This document shows, piece by piece, positions 31,923 through 41,223 of a DNA stretch of 64,000 nucleotides. The position numbers and the translations under genes were made by a program. Under the pieces are notes generated by a model that was given only the letters and a program-made list of their open reading frames with translations, was not told the DNA's origin and made no database searches. The stretch comes from Dryocola clanedunensis subsp. sulfonylureivorans (lineage in GTDB: Bacteria; Pseudomonadota; Gammaproteobacteria; Enterobacterales; Enterobacteriaceae): positions 124,001 to 188,000 of the forward strand of contig NZ_JAERMU010000010.1 of the NCBI RefSeq assembly GCF_016756775.1, in the 5' to 3' direction. Position 1 is the stretch's first letter. Each line of letters starts with the position of its first letter.

Positions 31923-31951
31923 CCGCGGAGAGGGTTTCGGTACTCTCCGCG
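31923..31951. terminator. Terminator hairpin between ypeA and the cupin gene
   Basis: CGCGGAGAG/CTCTCCGCG, a perfect 9-bp stem with a 10-nt loop, between convergent genes. No long T-run. Confidence 0.65.
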
Positions 31952-31964
31952 ATTCAGCATCAGT

Positions 31965-32288
31965 TTAAAGACCGGCCAGCTTCAGTAAATCTTTCCGCGC
32001 AGGTGTCCAGACGCTGATCATCACAGCTTCTCCACTGACACACTTCATATCGTGTTCTACACCAGAGCTGATAGTGGCGGTTTCACCAGCTTTGACTCGG
32101 TACTTCTGTTCGCCATTGGTTGCTTCAAATTCGCCGCTCACCACGATATTCACCTCTTCATGATCGTGATGATGCGTACCGGCAAAGCCAGGGCCGCTAA
32201 ACCAAAATTTTGCCGTCATCAATTGTTCGCTGTATGAAATAACCTGCATGGTGACGGCATCGTTCAGCTTAACTTTTTGATATTCCAT
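31965..32288 (-). CDS. Cupin-domain protein
   Basis: 107-aa single-domain cupin. Metal-binding motif 1 is THHHDHEEVNIVVSGEFE and motif 2 lies around ISSGVEHDMKC, so a metal-binding beta-barrel is expected. No signal peptide. I do not recognise a named gene. It is not at this spot in K-12 as I recall it, and lies with the next gene between ypeA and yfeZ. It may bind a small molecule or be a sugar/acid isomerase-like enzyme; the function is not decidable here. Confidence 0.82.
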   Translation of the reverse strand: MEYQKVKLNDAVTMQVISYSEQLMTAKFWFSGPGFAGTHHHDHEEVNIVVSGEFEATNGEQKYRVKAGETATISSGVEHDMKCVSGEAVMISVWTPARKDLLKLAGL

Positions 32289-32451
32289 TGCTTACCTCTT
32301 TGAATAGTTTTATAGCATGGCTGGTAAGAGAAACTTTTCTGATTGTGTAGGAGGGACGTTTTGATTCTCACCAGAGACATTGCATAACGACACATCTTCA
32401 TTTTTATTCAGCAGCTATATTTGCTGGGAAAAAATTGACGTGGTGATTGTG

Positions 32452-32492
32452 CTTAATAAGACAGCCGCTGTATCATTAGCTGCCTTATTAAG
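32452..32492. other. Long hairpin downstream of the DUF1471 gene
   Basis: CTTAATAAGACAGC and GCTGCCTTATTAAG pair over 13 of 14 positions across a 13-nt loop, 22 nt after the DUF1471 gene. Probably a 3' end structure. No T-run typical of a terminator. Confidence 0.55.
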
Positions 32493-32514
32493 TGAGTGCT
32501 TGTCATTTCAACTG

Positions 32515-32781
32515 TTATTTATAAATTTCAGCCGTTGCTCTTACATCTGAACCCATGCCCGGCATTTCAATAGAGGTAATATGATAAAAACCAGCGCCTT
32601 TCTCGTCGGCTTTTTTGGACAGGGCAGCAGTCGCCTCATCCAGCGTACTGTTCCTGAGGCTTACACTGATCTCACCGACTTTATCCTTCATGCTGGTCAT
32701 TTCAGAAGTACGAATTTCTTTGGCAGCAAACACGCTGGTGCTGAGCATCATCAGTAATACAGTAGGGATGATCTTATTCAT
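32515..32781 (-). CDS. DUF1471 (YdgH/BhsA/McbA-like) periplasmic protein
   Basis: 88 aa with a clear signal peptide (MNKIIPTVLLMMLSTSVFA, cleaved before AKEIRTSEM). The mature part has the family pattern, including GEISVSL near the start and ATAEIYK at the end; GAGFYHITSI is the typical KGA-Y-I segment. Relatives such as BhsA and McbA respond to stress and affect biofilm. Which paralogue this is cannot be told. GGATCGTTAATATG is the start context. It lies alone before a long AT-rich gap. Confidence 0.85.
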   Translation of the reverse strand: MNKIIPTVLLMMLSTSVFAAKEIRTSEMTSMKDKVGEISVSLRNSTLDEATAALSKKADEKGAGFYHITSIEMPGMGSDVRATAEIYK

Positions 32782-33265
32782 ATTAACGATCCTTTTAGTT
32801 TCATTGTTTATTAATGACCTTCATGCCGAAGGGTAAACTGAACTTACGTTAACCTTCTACAATGTGCAATATAGTAGAAAGGTGTTGTTAATTAATTGTT
32901 AGCTCTACAGGAGGGTGTGTTTGTGGTTATTTGTTCTGCTGGGGTGCGTCTGGTGTGGCTATAATGGTTTTATTAACTAAAACACCCCTCGTATACGGGT
33001 GGTGCTAATTTGTTTAAATCATTTTTTAATATTATTGTATTTTAGAATGTGTTACGAGGCGGCTGGTTATTTTCCGTGAAATCATGATTCTGTAAATGAA
33101 ATAGTGAAGAAAATGCATCGCTATAATTAAAATGAAAGCGTCTGGATGTCTTTTTCTTATAAATGTGACAGAGGCAGCATACTTCTCCTGAAAGTAAAGT
33201 TTTGTCATGTAATGGGGTGGATGCCATAATATTCACACTTCGTTCAGCGTGGTTTGATTGGCACA
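32782..33265. other. AT-rich intergenic region before yfeZ
   Basis: About 480 bases without a supported gene. Contains the promoter side of the DUF1471 gene and, at the far end, that of yfeZ. A short inverted repeat ACACCCCTCGTATACGGGTGGTG lies near 32984-33005 after AATGGTTTTATTAACTAA, and could be a small terminator. A 74-codon open frame on the minus strand (33042-33266) has no recognisable features. Confidence 0.45.
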
Positions 33266-33703
33266 ATGTATTTGCATAATGAGTTTGATAACCGGGGCCA
33301 CCTCAGAGCGCCGGTTATTTTCTGGTTGATTCTGCTTTTCCAGGCGCGGACCTGGTTTCTGTTGGTGCTGGCGGCGGCTTCCCGGCAGCAGGGTGATGCA
33401 CTGCTTGGCCTGTTCTATCCCGACCGGGATAATTTCTGGCTGGGGCTGCTGCCCGGCATTCCCGCCGCGCTGGCCTTTGTGATTAGCGGGCGGCGGCATC
33501 TCTGGCCACGCTTGTGGCAGGCCTGGCGCTGGGTGCTGATTGTCGCACAAATCGCGGTACTCGCCTGGCAGCTCATGCTGCTGGGCCAGGGAGAAGATCT
33601 GACCGGGGTAAGCCTCGCTTTGCTGGTGGGCGACGTTTACGCCCTGTGGTGGCTATTGACCAGCCGCCGTCTAAAAGATTACTTTGCGCTACAAAGTGAA
33701 TAG
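33266..33703 (+). CDS. yfeZ: YfeZ, DUF2919 inner-membrane protein
   Basis: 145-aa polytopic protein with about four hydrophobic segments (VIFWLILLFQARTWFLLVLA, FWLGLLPGIPAALAFVISG, a third around VLIVAQIAVLAWQLML and a fourth around VGDVYALWWLL). The FYPDR loop and SGRRHLWPR are characteristic of the DUF2919 family. Function unknown. The start could also be a few codons further in. Followed by yfeY after 65 nt, as in E. coli. Confidence 0.85.
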   Translation: MYLHNEFDNRGHLRAPVIFWLILLFQARTWFLLVLAAASRQQGDALLGLFYPDRDNFWLGLLPGIPAALAFVISGRRHLWPRLWQAWRWVLIVAQIAVLAWQLMLLGQGEDLTGVSLALLVGDVYALWWLLTSRRLKDYFALQSE

Positions 33704-33768
33704 CCGGGCACTTTTGAGTAAGTTTGTACTCCAATGCCCGTAATCACGCCAAAACAAAGGATGAATTG

Positions 33769-34344
33769 ATGAAAACATTGCGCCTGATGCTGTTAGGAGT
33801 TCCGCTTCTGCTGAGCGGCTGTTCCACGCTCTCTAATATGCACTGGTCAAGCCTCTCCCCGATGAGCTGGTTTGGTTCCTCACTTGAGGTTAGCGAGCAG
33901 GGCGTCGGTGGGCTTAACGCCAGTACGCCTTTAAATGAAGAAGCCGTCAGCGAAGGGCTTAACAATAACTACCGTCTGCGTAGCGGTATGAAAACCGACA
34001 ACGGCACGGTAGTACGTTATTTTGAAGCGCTGGATGATAAAACCTTAATGGTGGTAGTCAACGGCGAGAAGGGAACGGTCAGCCGCGTCGATGTGATGGA
34101 TAAAGAAGTGAAAACCGACAGCGGCGTTGAGATTGGCACCCCGTTTAGCGATCTCTACAGCAAGGCGTTTGGTGCCTGTGCGAAAGCCACCGGCGATGAC
34201 GCCGAAAGCGTGGAGTGTAAAGCCCCTGACAGCCAACACGTCAGCTATCTGTTCAGCGGCGAATGGCACGGGCCGGAAGGGTTAATGCCTGCCGACGATG
34301 TGCTAAAAAAATGGACCGTCAGCAAAATTATCTGGCGTCAATAA
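33769..34344 (+). CDS. yfeY: YfeY, DUF1131 lipoprotein
   Basis: 191-aa lipoprotein: signal sequence MKTLRLMLLGVPLLLSGCST with a lipobox Cys at residue 18. The mature part matches the E. coli YfeY/DUF1131 pattern (WFGSSLEVSEQGVGGLNAST, GTPFSDLYSKAFG, SGEWHGPEGLMP). The E. coli gene belongs to the sigma-E regulon. Start ATG at 33769 with AAAGGATGAA before it. No function is established. Confidence 0.9.
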   Translation: MKTLRLMLLGVPLLLSGCSTLSNMHWSSLSPMSWFGSSLEVSEQGVGGLNASTPLNEEAVSEGLNNNYRLRSGMKTDNGTVVRYFEALDDKTLMVVVNGEKGTVSRVDVMDKEVKTDSGVEIGTPFSDLYSKAFGACAKATGDDAESVECKAPDSQHVSYLFSGEWHGPEGLMPADDVLKKWTVSKIIWRQ

Positions 34345-34359
34345 TTCGGCAGTAGGTTT

Positions 34360-34379
34360 GCGCCTTCTCAAGAAGGCGC
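34360..34379. other. Palindromic hairpin after yfeY
   Basis: GCGCCTTCT-CA-AGAAGGCGC, a perfect 9-bp stem with a 2-nt loop, with no T-run. First of two hairpins between yfeY and yfeX. Confidence 0.6.
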
Positions 34380-34408
34380 AGCGAGAATGGGGTATCATAG
34401 GACGATAA

Positions 34409-34436
34409 ACGCCACGCAAAGTGGCGTCTGTTTTTT
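34409..34436 (+). terminator. Terminator (possible attenuator) directly before yfeX
   Basis: ACGCCAC-GCAAA-GTGGCGT then CTG and six T residues. It ends 3 nt before the AGGAGG ribosome site of yfeX, closer than a plain intergenic terminator would need to be. Confidence 0.75.
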
Positions 34437-34447
34437 CAGGAGGATAC

Positions 34448-35347
34448 ATGTCTCGGGTACAAACTGGCATTTTGCCAGAACATTGTCGTGCCGCCGTCTG
34501 GCTGGAAGCGACTATTCAAGGCGATTTTGACGCTATTCGCCAGGGCTGCAAAACCTTTAATCAATCGCTCTCCACATTTCAGGCTAAATTCCCGGATGCT
34601 AATCTGGGGGCCGTCGTGGCATTTGGTCACGATCTGTGGCGCGATCTGAGCGGCGGCGTGGGTGCCGAAGAGCTGAAGAGCTTTGCGCCATTGGGCAAAG
34701 GGCTGGCACCAGCTACCCAGCATGACGTCCTGATCCATATCCTTTCCCTTCGTCATGATGTGAACTTTTCCATCGCTCAGGCGGCACTTGCAGCCTTTGG
34801 TGATGCACTGAAGATTGAAGAGGAAGTTCACGGTTTCCGCTGGGTGGAAGAGCGCGATCTGAGCGGCTTTATCGACGGCACTGAAAACCCGCAGGGCGAA
34901 GATACGCGCCGTGAAGTGGCGGTGATCAACGAAGGCGTGGATGCAGGTGGCAGCTACGTATTCGTGCAGCGCTGGGAGCATAATCTCAAGCAGCTTAACC
35001 GCATGAGCGTGGGCGATCAGGAGATGATCATCGGCCGCACCAAAGATGCCAACGAAGAAATCGACGGCGACGAACGCCCGGATACCTCCCATCTTTCACG
35101 TGTCGATCTGAAAGAAGACGGCAAAGGGCTGAAGATTGTCCGCCAGAGCCTACCGTATGGCACCGCCAGCGGCACGCACGGCCTGTACTTCATCGCCTAT
35201 TGCGCCCGTCTGCATAACATCGAGCAGCAGCTGCTGAGCATGTTTGGCGAGACCGACGGTAAACGCGACGGCATGCTGCGCTTCACAAAGCCGGTGACCG
35301 GCGGTTATTACTTTGCGCCGTCACTGGACAAACTGTTAAGCCTGTAG
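34448..35347 (+). CDS. yfeX: YfeX, dye-decolourising-type haem peroxidase
   Basis: 299-aa DyP-family haem protein, cytoplasmic, reported to oxidise porphyrinogens (a deferrochelatase role is debated). The distal motif GFIDGTENP with the catalytic Asp is intact, and the proximal His is in TSHLSRVDL. Strong ribosome site AGGAGGATAC, start [21 protein letters not shown]. coli length. In K-12 murQP/ucpA genes separate it from cysP; here cysP follows. Confidence 0.95.
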   Translation: MSRVQTGILPEHCRAAVWLEATIQGDFDAIRQGCKTFNQSLSTFQAKFPDANLGAVVAFGHDLWRDLSGGVGAEELKSFAPLGKGLAPATQHDVLIHILSLRHDVNFSIAQAALAAFGDALKIEEEVHGFRWVEERDLSGFIDGTENPQGEDTRREVAVINEGVDAGGSYVFVQRWEHNLKQLNRMSVGDQEMIIGRTKDANEEIDGDERPDTSHLSRVDLKEDGKGLKIVRQSLPYGTASGTHGLYFIAYCARLHNIEQQLLSMFGETDGKRDGMLRFTKPVTGGYYFAPSLDKLLSL

Positions 35348-35354
35348 AACTGAA

Positions 35355-35387
35355 TGGTGGATGGCGCTGGCGCTTATCCACCCTACA
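35355..35387. repeat. Single REP unit after yfeX
   Basis: GGTGGATGGCGCTGGCGCTT followed by ATCCACCCTAC, the same unit type as at 29421 and 51860. Confidence 0.8.
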
Positions 35388-35390
35388 AAC

Positions 35391-35420
35391 ACGGCGTAGC
35401 GCCCGCTGCGCCGTTCTTTT
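35391..35420 (+). terminator. Terminator after yfeX
   Basis: ACGGCGTAGC-GCCC-GCTGCGCCGT stem with one G-T wobble, followed by TCTTTT. Confidence 0.75.
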
Positions 35421-35536
35421 GTCTTATATCCCTTTCTTATTGTAAATCACCAAACGGTATATAAAACCGTTACAGCTTTGCCGTCCGTTATAAATACACT
35501 GGTTGCCTGAAAATGACACATTTATAAGGGTGCACA

Positions 35537-36553
35537 ATGGCGATCGGCTCAGTTAAAAAGGTTTGGAGTGCGCTGGTAGTTTCGGCGCTGCTGGCGGGAT
35601 CTGCCCACGCCACAGAGCTGCTCAACAGCTCTTATGATGTGTCTCGCGAGCTTTTTGCCGCTCTCAATCCCGCTTTCCAGCAGAAGTGGGCGCAGGAGAA
35701 CAACGGCGACAAGCTGACGATAAAACAATCTCATGCCGGGTCATCAAAACAGGCGCTGGCGATATTACAGGGCTTAAAAGCTGACGTTGTAACTTATAAC
35801 CAGGTGACGGACGTGCAGATCCTGCACGACAAAGGCAACCTGATCCCGGCGGACTGGCAGAGCCGTTTGCCAAACAACAGCTCGCCGTTTTATTCCACCA
35901 TGGCTTTCCTGGTGCGTAAGGGCAACCCAAAAAATATCCACGACTGGAACGATCTGGTGCGCCCGGATGTAAAACTGATTTTCCCGAATCCGAAAACTTC
36001 CGGTAACGCTCGTTACACCTACCTGGCCGCGTGGGGGGCGTTTAACAAAGCCGACGGCGGCGACAAAGCCAAAACTGAAAAGTTGATGACCCAGTTCCTG
36101 AAAAACGTCGAGGTGTTCGACACCGGTGGCCGTGGGGCAACCACAACGTTTGTAGAGCGTAACCTTGGGGATGTGCTGATCACCTTCGAATCTGAAGTGA
36201 ACAACATTCGTAAGCAGTACGAAAAAGACGGCTACGAAGTTGTTGTGCCTAAAGTGAACATTCTGGCGGAGTTCCCGGTAGCCTGGGTGGATAAAAACGT
36301 GAAGGCCAACGGTACGGAAAAAGCGGCCAAAGATTACCTGAACTTCCTGTACAGCCCGCAGGCGCAGACCATCATCACCGACTATTACTACCGTGTGAAC
36401 AGCCCGGAAGTGATGGACAAGCTGAAAGACAAATTCCCGCAGACCGAGCTGTTCCGCGTGGAAGATGAGTTCGGCGGCTGGCCTGAAGCGATGAAAACGC
36501 ATTTTGCCTCCGGCGGGGAGTTCGACAAGCTGGTTGCGGCGGGGCATAAGTAA
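35537..36553 (+). CDS. cysP: CysP, thiosulfate/sulfate-binding protein
   Basis: Periplasmic binding protein of the sulfate ABC importer, 338 aa (E. coli CysP 338). Signal peptide ending SAHA before [15 protein letters not shown]. The sulfate-binding family motifs [30 protein letters not shown] and [17 protein letters not shown] are clear. The 190-nt gap upstream should hold the CysB-controlled promoter. Stop overlaps the cysU start by one base (TAATG). Confidence 0.97.
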   Translation: MAIGSVKKVWSALVVSALLAGSAHATELLNSSYDVSRELFAALNPAFQQKWAQENNGDKLTIKQSHAGSSKQALAILQGLKADVVTYNQVTDVQILHDKGNLIPADWQSRLPNNSSPFYSTMAFLVRKGNPKNIHDWNDLVRPDVKLIFPNPKTSGNARYTYLAAWGAFNKADGGDKAKTEKLMTQFLKNVEVFDTGGRGATTTFVERNLGDVLITFESEVNNIRKQYEKDGYEVVVPKVNILAEFPVAWVDKNVKANGTEKAAKDYLNFLYSPQAQTIITDYYYRVNSPEVMDKLKDKFPQTELFRVEDEFGGWPEAMKTHFASGGEFDKLVAAGHK

Positions 36554-37386
36554 TGTTTGCTGTTTCTACTAAACGAGTGCTGCCTGGCTTTACCTTAAGC
36601 CTCGGCACCAGTTTGCTGTTTGTTTGCCTGATTTTGCTTCTGCCGCTCAGTGCGCTGGTCATGCAGTTATCTGAAATGACGCTGGCGCAGTATTGGGAAG
36701 TTATCTCCAACCCGCAGGTGGTGGCGGCTTACAAAGTTACGCTGCTGTCGGCGGGCGTTGCTTCCATCTTCAACGGCGTGTTCGGCATGCTGATGGCATG
36801 GATTTTAACGCGCTATCAGTTCCCCGGCCGTAGCCTGCTGGACGCGCTGATGGATTTGCCGTTCGCACTGCCTACTGCGGTGGCGGGTCTGACCCTGGCC
36901 GGCCTGTTCTCGGTAAACGGCTGGTACGGCGAGTGGCTGGCGCAGTTTGGCATTAAAGTCACTTACACCTGGCTCGGCATCGCGGTGGCGATGGCGTTTA
37001 CCAGCATCCCCTTTGTGGTGCGTACTATCCAGCCCGTGCTGGAAGAGCTTGGGCCAGAGTATGAAGAGGCGGCGGAGACGCTGGGTGCTACTCGTTGGCA
37101 GAGCTTCCGCCGTGTGATTTTACCGGAGCTGTCCCCGGCCTTAATGGCTGGTGTAGCACTCTCTTTTACCCGCAGCCTCGGCGAGTTTGGCGCGGTTATT
37201 TTTATCGCCGGGAACATCGCCTGGAAAACGGAAGTGACCTCGCTGATGATTTTCGTGCGCCTCCAGGAGTTCGACTACCCGGCGGCAAGCGCCATCGCCT
37301 CGGTGATTCTGGCCGCGTCGCTGCTGCTGCTGTTTACCATTAATACGCTGCAAAGTCGCTTTGGTCGGCGCGTGGTAGGTCACTGA
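36553..37386 (+). CDS. cysU: CysU (CysT), sulfate ABC permease
   Basis: 277-aa inner-membrane permease with six hydrophobic spans and the EAA loop (EEAAETLGATRWQSFRRVILP) that contacts the ATPase. Coupled to cysP and cysW by one-base stop/start overlaps, so subunits are probably made in step. Confidence 0.96.
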   Translation: MFAVSTKRVLPGFTLSLGTSLLFVCLILLLPLSALVMQLSEMTLAQYWEVISNPQVVAAYKVTLLSAGVASIFNGVFGMLMAWILTRYQFPGRSLLDALMDLPFALPTAVAGLTLAGLFSVNGWYGEWLAQFGIKVTYTWLGIAVAMAFTSIPFVVRTIQPVLEELGPEYEEAAETLGATRWQSFRRVILPELSPALMAGVALSFTRSLGEFGAVIFIAGNIAWKTEVTSLMIFVRLQEFDYPAASAIASVILAASLLLLFTINTLQSRFGRRVVGH

Positions 37387-38261
37387 TGACGGACGTAACT
37401 GAATTGAAAAGCTATCGCCGCTCCGGGTTTAACTGGGGCAAATGGGCGCTGATTAGCATCGGCATGCTGATTTCGTTTCTGCTGCTGGTGGTGCCGGTGG
37501 CGTCGATTTTCGCTCAGGCCTTCTCGAAAGGGCTGATGCCCGCGCTGCAAAACATTGCTGACCCGGACATGCTGCACGCCATCTGGCTGACGGTGATGAT
37601 TGCCCTGATTACCGTGCCGGTTAACCTGGTGTTCGGGATCCTGCTGGCCTGGCTGGTGACGCGCTTTAACTTCCCTGGCCGCCAGCTGCTGCTGACGCTG
37701 CTGGATATCCCGTTTGCCGTGTCGCCGGTGGTTGCCGGTCTGGTCTATCTGCTGTTTTACGGCTCTAACGGCCCGCTGGCAGGCTTTATGGATGAACATA
37801 ATATTCAGGTAATGTTCGCCTGGCCGGGCATGGTGCTGGTGACGATCTTTGTTACCTGTCCATTCGTAGTGCGTGAACTGGTGCCGGTGATGCTAAGCCA
37901 GGGCAGCCAGGAAGATGAAGCGGCTATTTTGCTGGGCGCATCGGGCTGGCAGATGTTTAAGCGCGTGACGCTGCCAAACATTCGCTGGGCTTTGCTGTAC
38001 GGCGTGGTGCTGACCAACGCCCGCGCGATTGGCGAGTTTGGTGCCGTGTCGGTGGTATCTGGTTCTATCCGCGGTGAGACCTTCTCGCTGCCGTTACAGA
38101 TCGAATTACTCCAGCAGGATTACAACACCGTCGGCTCGTTTACCGCCGCCGCGCTGTTGACCCTGATGGCTATAGTGACCCTGTTCTTAAAGAGTGCGCT
38201 GCAGTGGCGTCTGAATAATCAGGAAAAACGTCTGCAGCAGGAGGCAAATCATGAGCATTGA
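37386..38261 (+). CDS. cysW: CysW, sulfate ABC permease
   Basis: Second permease subunit, 291 aa, with the EAA loop [20 protein letters not shown] and the same topology as CysU. Its start overlaps the cysU stop (TGATG), and its end overlaps cysA by 11 nt. Confidence 0.96.
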   Translation: MTDVTELKSYRRSGFNWGKWALISIGMLISFLLLVVPVASIFAQAFSKGLMPALQNIADPDMLHAIWLTVMIALITVPVNLVFGILLAWLVTRFNFPGRQLLLTLLDIPFAVSPVVAGLVYLLFYGSNGPLAGFMDEHNIQVMFAWPGMVLVTIFVTCPFVVRELVPVMLSQGSQEDEAAILLGASGWQMFKRVTLPNIRWALLYGVVLTNARAIGEFGAVSVVSGSIRGETFSLPLQIELLQQDYNTVGSFTAAALLTLMAIVTLFLKSALQWRLNNQEKRLQQEANHEH

Positions 38262-39336
38262 TATTACCAATATTAAGAAATCTTTTGGTCGCACCCAGGT
38301 GCTGAACGATATCTCTCTTGATATCCCTTCTGGTCAGATGGTTGCGCTGCTGGGGCCGTCCGGCTCCGGGAAAACCACGCTGCTGCGAATTATCGCCGGG
38401 CTTGAGCATCAGAACAGCGGGCGCATCAGCTTCCACGGCACGGACGTGAGCCGTATCCACGCCCGTGACCGTAAGGTTGGTTTTGTGTTCCAGCACTACG
38501 CGCTGTTCCGCCATATGAGCGTGTTCGACAATATCGCCTTTGGCCTGACCGTGCTGCCGCGACGCGAACGTCCGTCGTCTGCGGAAATTAAACAAAAAGT
38601 GACCCGTCTGCTGGAGATGGTACAGCTGTCCCATCTGGCGGACCGCTATCCGGCACAGCTTTCCGGCGGGCAGAAGCAGCGCGTGGCGCTGGCCCGTGCG
38701 CTGGCCGTGGAGCCACAAATCCTGCTGCTGGATGAGCCGTTCGGCGCGCTGGATGCCCAGGTTCGTAAAGAGCTGCGCCGCTGGCTGCGTCAGCTGCATG
38801 AAGAGCTAAAGTTCACCAGCGTCTTCGTCACCCACGACCAGGAAGAAGCGATGGAAGTTGCCGACCGGGTGGTGGTGATGAGCCAGGGGAATATCGAGCA
38901 GGTGGATACCCCGGAAGCCGTGTGGCGCGAACCAGCTACCCGCTTCGTGCTGGAATTCCTCGGCGAAGTTAACCGTATGAAAGGCACTATTCGCGGCAGC
39001 CAGTTCCACGTTGGTGCACACCGCTGGCCGCTGGGCTTCACGCCTGCTTACCAGGGGCCAGTCGATCTGTTCCTGCGTCCGTGGGAAGTGGACGTCAGCC
39101 GCCGCACGAATCTGGATTCCCCGCTGCCCGTCCAGGTGCTGGAAATCAGCCCTCGCGGTCACTATATGCAGCTGGTTGTCCAGCCGCTGGGTTGGTATGA
39201 CGAACCGCTGACCGTTGTGCTGCGAGAGAACCATGTACCGGTACGCGGCGAGCGTCTGTTCGTGGGCCTGCAGCACGCACGTCTCTACGACGGCAACAAC
39301 CGTATTCAGGGTGTAGACCTCGCGCAGTCCGCCTGA
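38251..39336 (+). CDS. cysA: CysA, sulfate/thiosulfate ABC ATPase
   Basis: 361-aa ATP-binding subunit (E. coli 365). Walker [12 protein letters not shown] near residue 34, Q-loop VFQHYALF, signature [15 protein letters not shown], Walker [14 protein letters not shown]-loop [10 protein letters not shown]. The C-terminal TOBE-like region is present. Completes cysPUWA; a terminator then separates it from cysM. Confidence 0.97.
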   Translation: MSIDITNIKKSFGRTQVLNDISLDIPSGQMVALLGPSGSGKTTLLRIIAGLEHQNSGRISFHGTDVSRIHARDRKVGFVFQHYALFRHMSVFDNIAFGLTVLPRRERPSSAEIKQKVTRLLEMVQLSHLADRYPAQLSGGQKQRVALARALAVEPQILLLDEPFGALDAQVRKELRRWLRQLHEELKFTSVFVTHDQEEAMEVADRVVVMSQGNIEQVDTPEAVWREPATRFVLEFLGEVNRMKGTIRGSQFHVGAHRWPLGFTPAYQGPVDLFLRPWEVDVSRRTNLDSPLPVQVLEISPRGHYMQLVVQPLGWYDEPLTVVLRENHVPVRGERLFVGLQHARLYDGNNRIQGVDLAQSA

Positions 39337-39365
39337 TAAGTTTACGGCACTACACGAATCGCTAT

Positions 39366-39390
39366 AGCGGCCCATGTGGCCGCTTTTTTT
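39366..39390 (+). terminator. Terminator between cysA and cysM
   Basis: AGCGGCC-CATGT-GGCCGCT followed by seven T residues. It lies 16 nt before the cysM GTG, so cysM expression needs readthrough or a promoter of its own. Confidence 0.85.
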
Positions 39391-39406
39391 ATCTTCTGGA
39401 TAGCTT

Positions 39407-40318
39407 GTGACAACCTTAGAAAGCACAATCGGCAATACGCCGCTGGTGAAACTCCAGCGTACCGGGCTTACAAACGGCAGCGAAATTTGGGTAAAGCTCG
39501 AAGGCAATAACCCGGCGGGATCGGTGAAAGACCGGGCCGCGCTGTCGATGATCGTCGAAGCTGAAAAGCGCGGAGAGATAACGCCAGGCGGCACGCTAAT
39601 CGAAGCAACCAGCGGTAACACCGGTATTGCCCTCGCGATGATTGCGGCCCTTAAGGGTTACCGCATGAAGCTGCTGATGCCCGACAACATGAGCATGGAA
39701 CGTAAGGCTGCCATGCAGGCGTACGGGGCGGAACTGCTTCTGGTGACCAAAGAGCAAGGTATGGAAGGCGCCCGCGAGCTGGCGCGTCTGATGGGCGAAC
39801 GCGGAGAGGGCAAAGTGCTCGATCAGTTCAACAACCCTGATAACCCTTACGCACATTATTTGACGACCGGCCCTGAAATCTGGCAGCAGACCCAGGGGCG
39901 CATTACCCATTTTGTTTCCAGTATGGGCACCACCGGCACCATCACCGGGGTTAGCCGTTTTATGCGCGAGCTGGAAAAGAAAGTCACAATTGTTGGCCTG
40001 CAGCCGGAAGAGGGGAGTAGTATTCCCGGCATTCGCCGCTGGCCCGAGGAGTGGCTGCCGAAGATCTTCAACCCTCAACTGGTGGACGAGGTTATCGATA
40101 TGTCCCAGACCGAGGCCGAGCAGACGATGCGTCGGCTGGCCATTAGTGAGGGGATTTTCTGTGGCGTCAGCTCAGGCGGTGCGGTTGCAGGGGCGCTTCG
40201 GATGGCGCAGGCAAACCCGGGGAGCGTGGTCGTTGCAATTATTTGTGACCGTGGCGACCGCTATTTATCAACCGGCGTGTTTGGTGAAGAAAGCTATTCC
40301 CAGGGCGCGGGTATTTGA
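39407..40318 (+). CDS. cysM: CysM, O-acetylserine sulfhydrylase B
   Basis: PLP enzyme making cysteine (or S-sulfocysteine from thiosulfate). 303 aa as in E. coli, with the same GTG start. The PLP lysine is in NPAGSVKDRAAL, the phosphate-binding loop in [10 protein letters not shown], and SSGGAVAGAL is near the end. It follows the importer that supplies thiosulfate. Confidence 0.96.
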   Translation: MTTLESTIGNTPLVKLQRTGLTNGSEIWVKLEGNNPAGSVKDRAALSMIVEAEKRGEITPGGTLIEATSGNTGIALAMIAALKGYRMKLLMPDNMSMERKAAMQAYGAELLLVTKEQGMEGARELARLMGERGEGKVLDQFNNPDNPYAHYLTTGPEIWQQTQGRITHFVSSMGTTGTITGVSRFMRELEKKVTIVGLQPEEGSSIPGIRRWPEEWLPKIFNPQLVDEVIDMSQTEAEQTMRRLAISEGIFCGVSSGGAVAGALRMAQANPGSVVVAIICDRGDRYLSTGVFGEESYSQGAGI

Positions 40319-40324
40319 GCCTGC

Positions 40325-40346
40325 GGCGCTGTGCGCAGCGCCTTCG
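40325..40346 (+). terminator. Terminator hairpin after cysM
   Basis: GGCGCTG-TGCG-CAGCGCC, a perfect 7-bp stem followed by TTCG. Confidence 0.65.
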
Positions 40347-40370
40347 TTCAGGCAAGACTGGAGGCAGTAA

Positions 40371-41222
40371 ATGGGTCAGGAAAATGATATTCAGTCGGTT
40401 CTTTTTCATGATCGAAAAAGGGCGCAGCAGGCTGATATCGTCGCCGTACAATCACAGGTAGTGTACGGCAGCGTAGGAAACAGCATTGCCGTGCCGGCTA
40501 TCAAACAGCACGGCTGGCGAGTGATGGCGGTTCCTACGGTTTTGTTCAGCAACACCCCACATTATGATACCTGGTATGGCGGCACGATTCCGGAAGAGTG
40601 GTTCAGCGGTTATCTGCGGGCGCTGGAAGAGCGCAGCGCGTTACGAGAACTCAAAGCGGTGACTACCGGTTATATGGGCACGCCGGGCCAGATAGCGCTT
40701 CTTGCGCAGTGGCTGCGTGAAATCCGGGTGACGCATCCAGAGGTCTGTATTCTCGTCGATCCTGTCATTGGTGATATCGACAGCGGCGTCTATGTGAAGG
40801 CTGGCATTCCCGAAGCCTATCGCGCTGAGCTTCTGCCGCTGGCGAATGTTATTACGCCGAATTTGTTCGAACTGAGGACGCTCACGGGGATGCCGTGCGG
40901 AACGCTGGATGAAGCGGTGCAGGCGGCCAAAAGTTTGCTATCTGATACGCTTAACTGGGTAGTGATTACCAGTGCGCCTGGCGAAGATCCACAGGCTATT
41001 TCGGTGGTGACGGTTAGTGCTGAATCAGTGGAGATTACCGACCATGCACGCGTAGTAACCGATTTAAAAGGTACTGGTGATTTGTTCTGTGCAGAGTTGG
41101 TGAGCCGCATTCTGGAAGGGCAGGCGGTGGCTAATGCTGCCGGGGATGCCGCGAGGCGCGTATTGGAGGTGATGTCCTGGACTCAGGAACATCATTACGA
41201 CGAACTGGTTCTTCCTCAGTAA
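40371..41222 (+). CDS. pdxK: PdxK, pyridoxine/pyridoxal/pyridoxamine kinase
   Basis: 283-aa ribokinase-fold kinase of the vitamin B6 salvage pathway. Motifs [30 protein letters not shown] and the catalytic [16 protein letters not shown] are intact. GGAGGCAG precedes the ATG. More diverged from the K-12 copy than its neighbours (N-terminus and C-terminus differ), but full length. yfeK and yfeS of K-12 are missing between it and cysM. Confidence 0.93.
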   Translation: MGQENDIQSVLFHDRKRAQQADIVAVQSQVVYGSVGNSIAVPAIKQHGWRVMAVPTVLFSNTPHYDTWYGGTIPEEWFSGYLRALEERSALRELKAVTTGYMGTPGQIALLAQWLREIRVTHPEVCILVDPVIGDIDSGVYVKAGIPEAYRAELLPLANVITPNLFELRTLTGMPCGTLDEAVQAAKSLLSDTLNWVVITSAPGEDPQAISVVTVSAESVEITDHARVVTDLKGTGDLFCAELVSRILEGQAVANAAGDAARRVLEVMSWTQEHHYDELVLPQ

Positions 41223-41223
41223 C

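Noticed and set aside
33042..33266. 74-codon minus-strand open frame before yfeZ
   Set aside because: No recognisable domain, signal or family match, no clear ribosome site, and it lies in AT-rich intergenic sequence. Low-complexity Cys/His/Phe content looks random.
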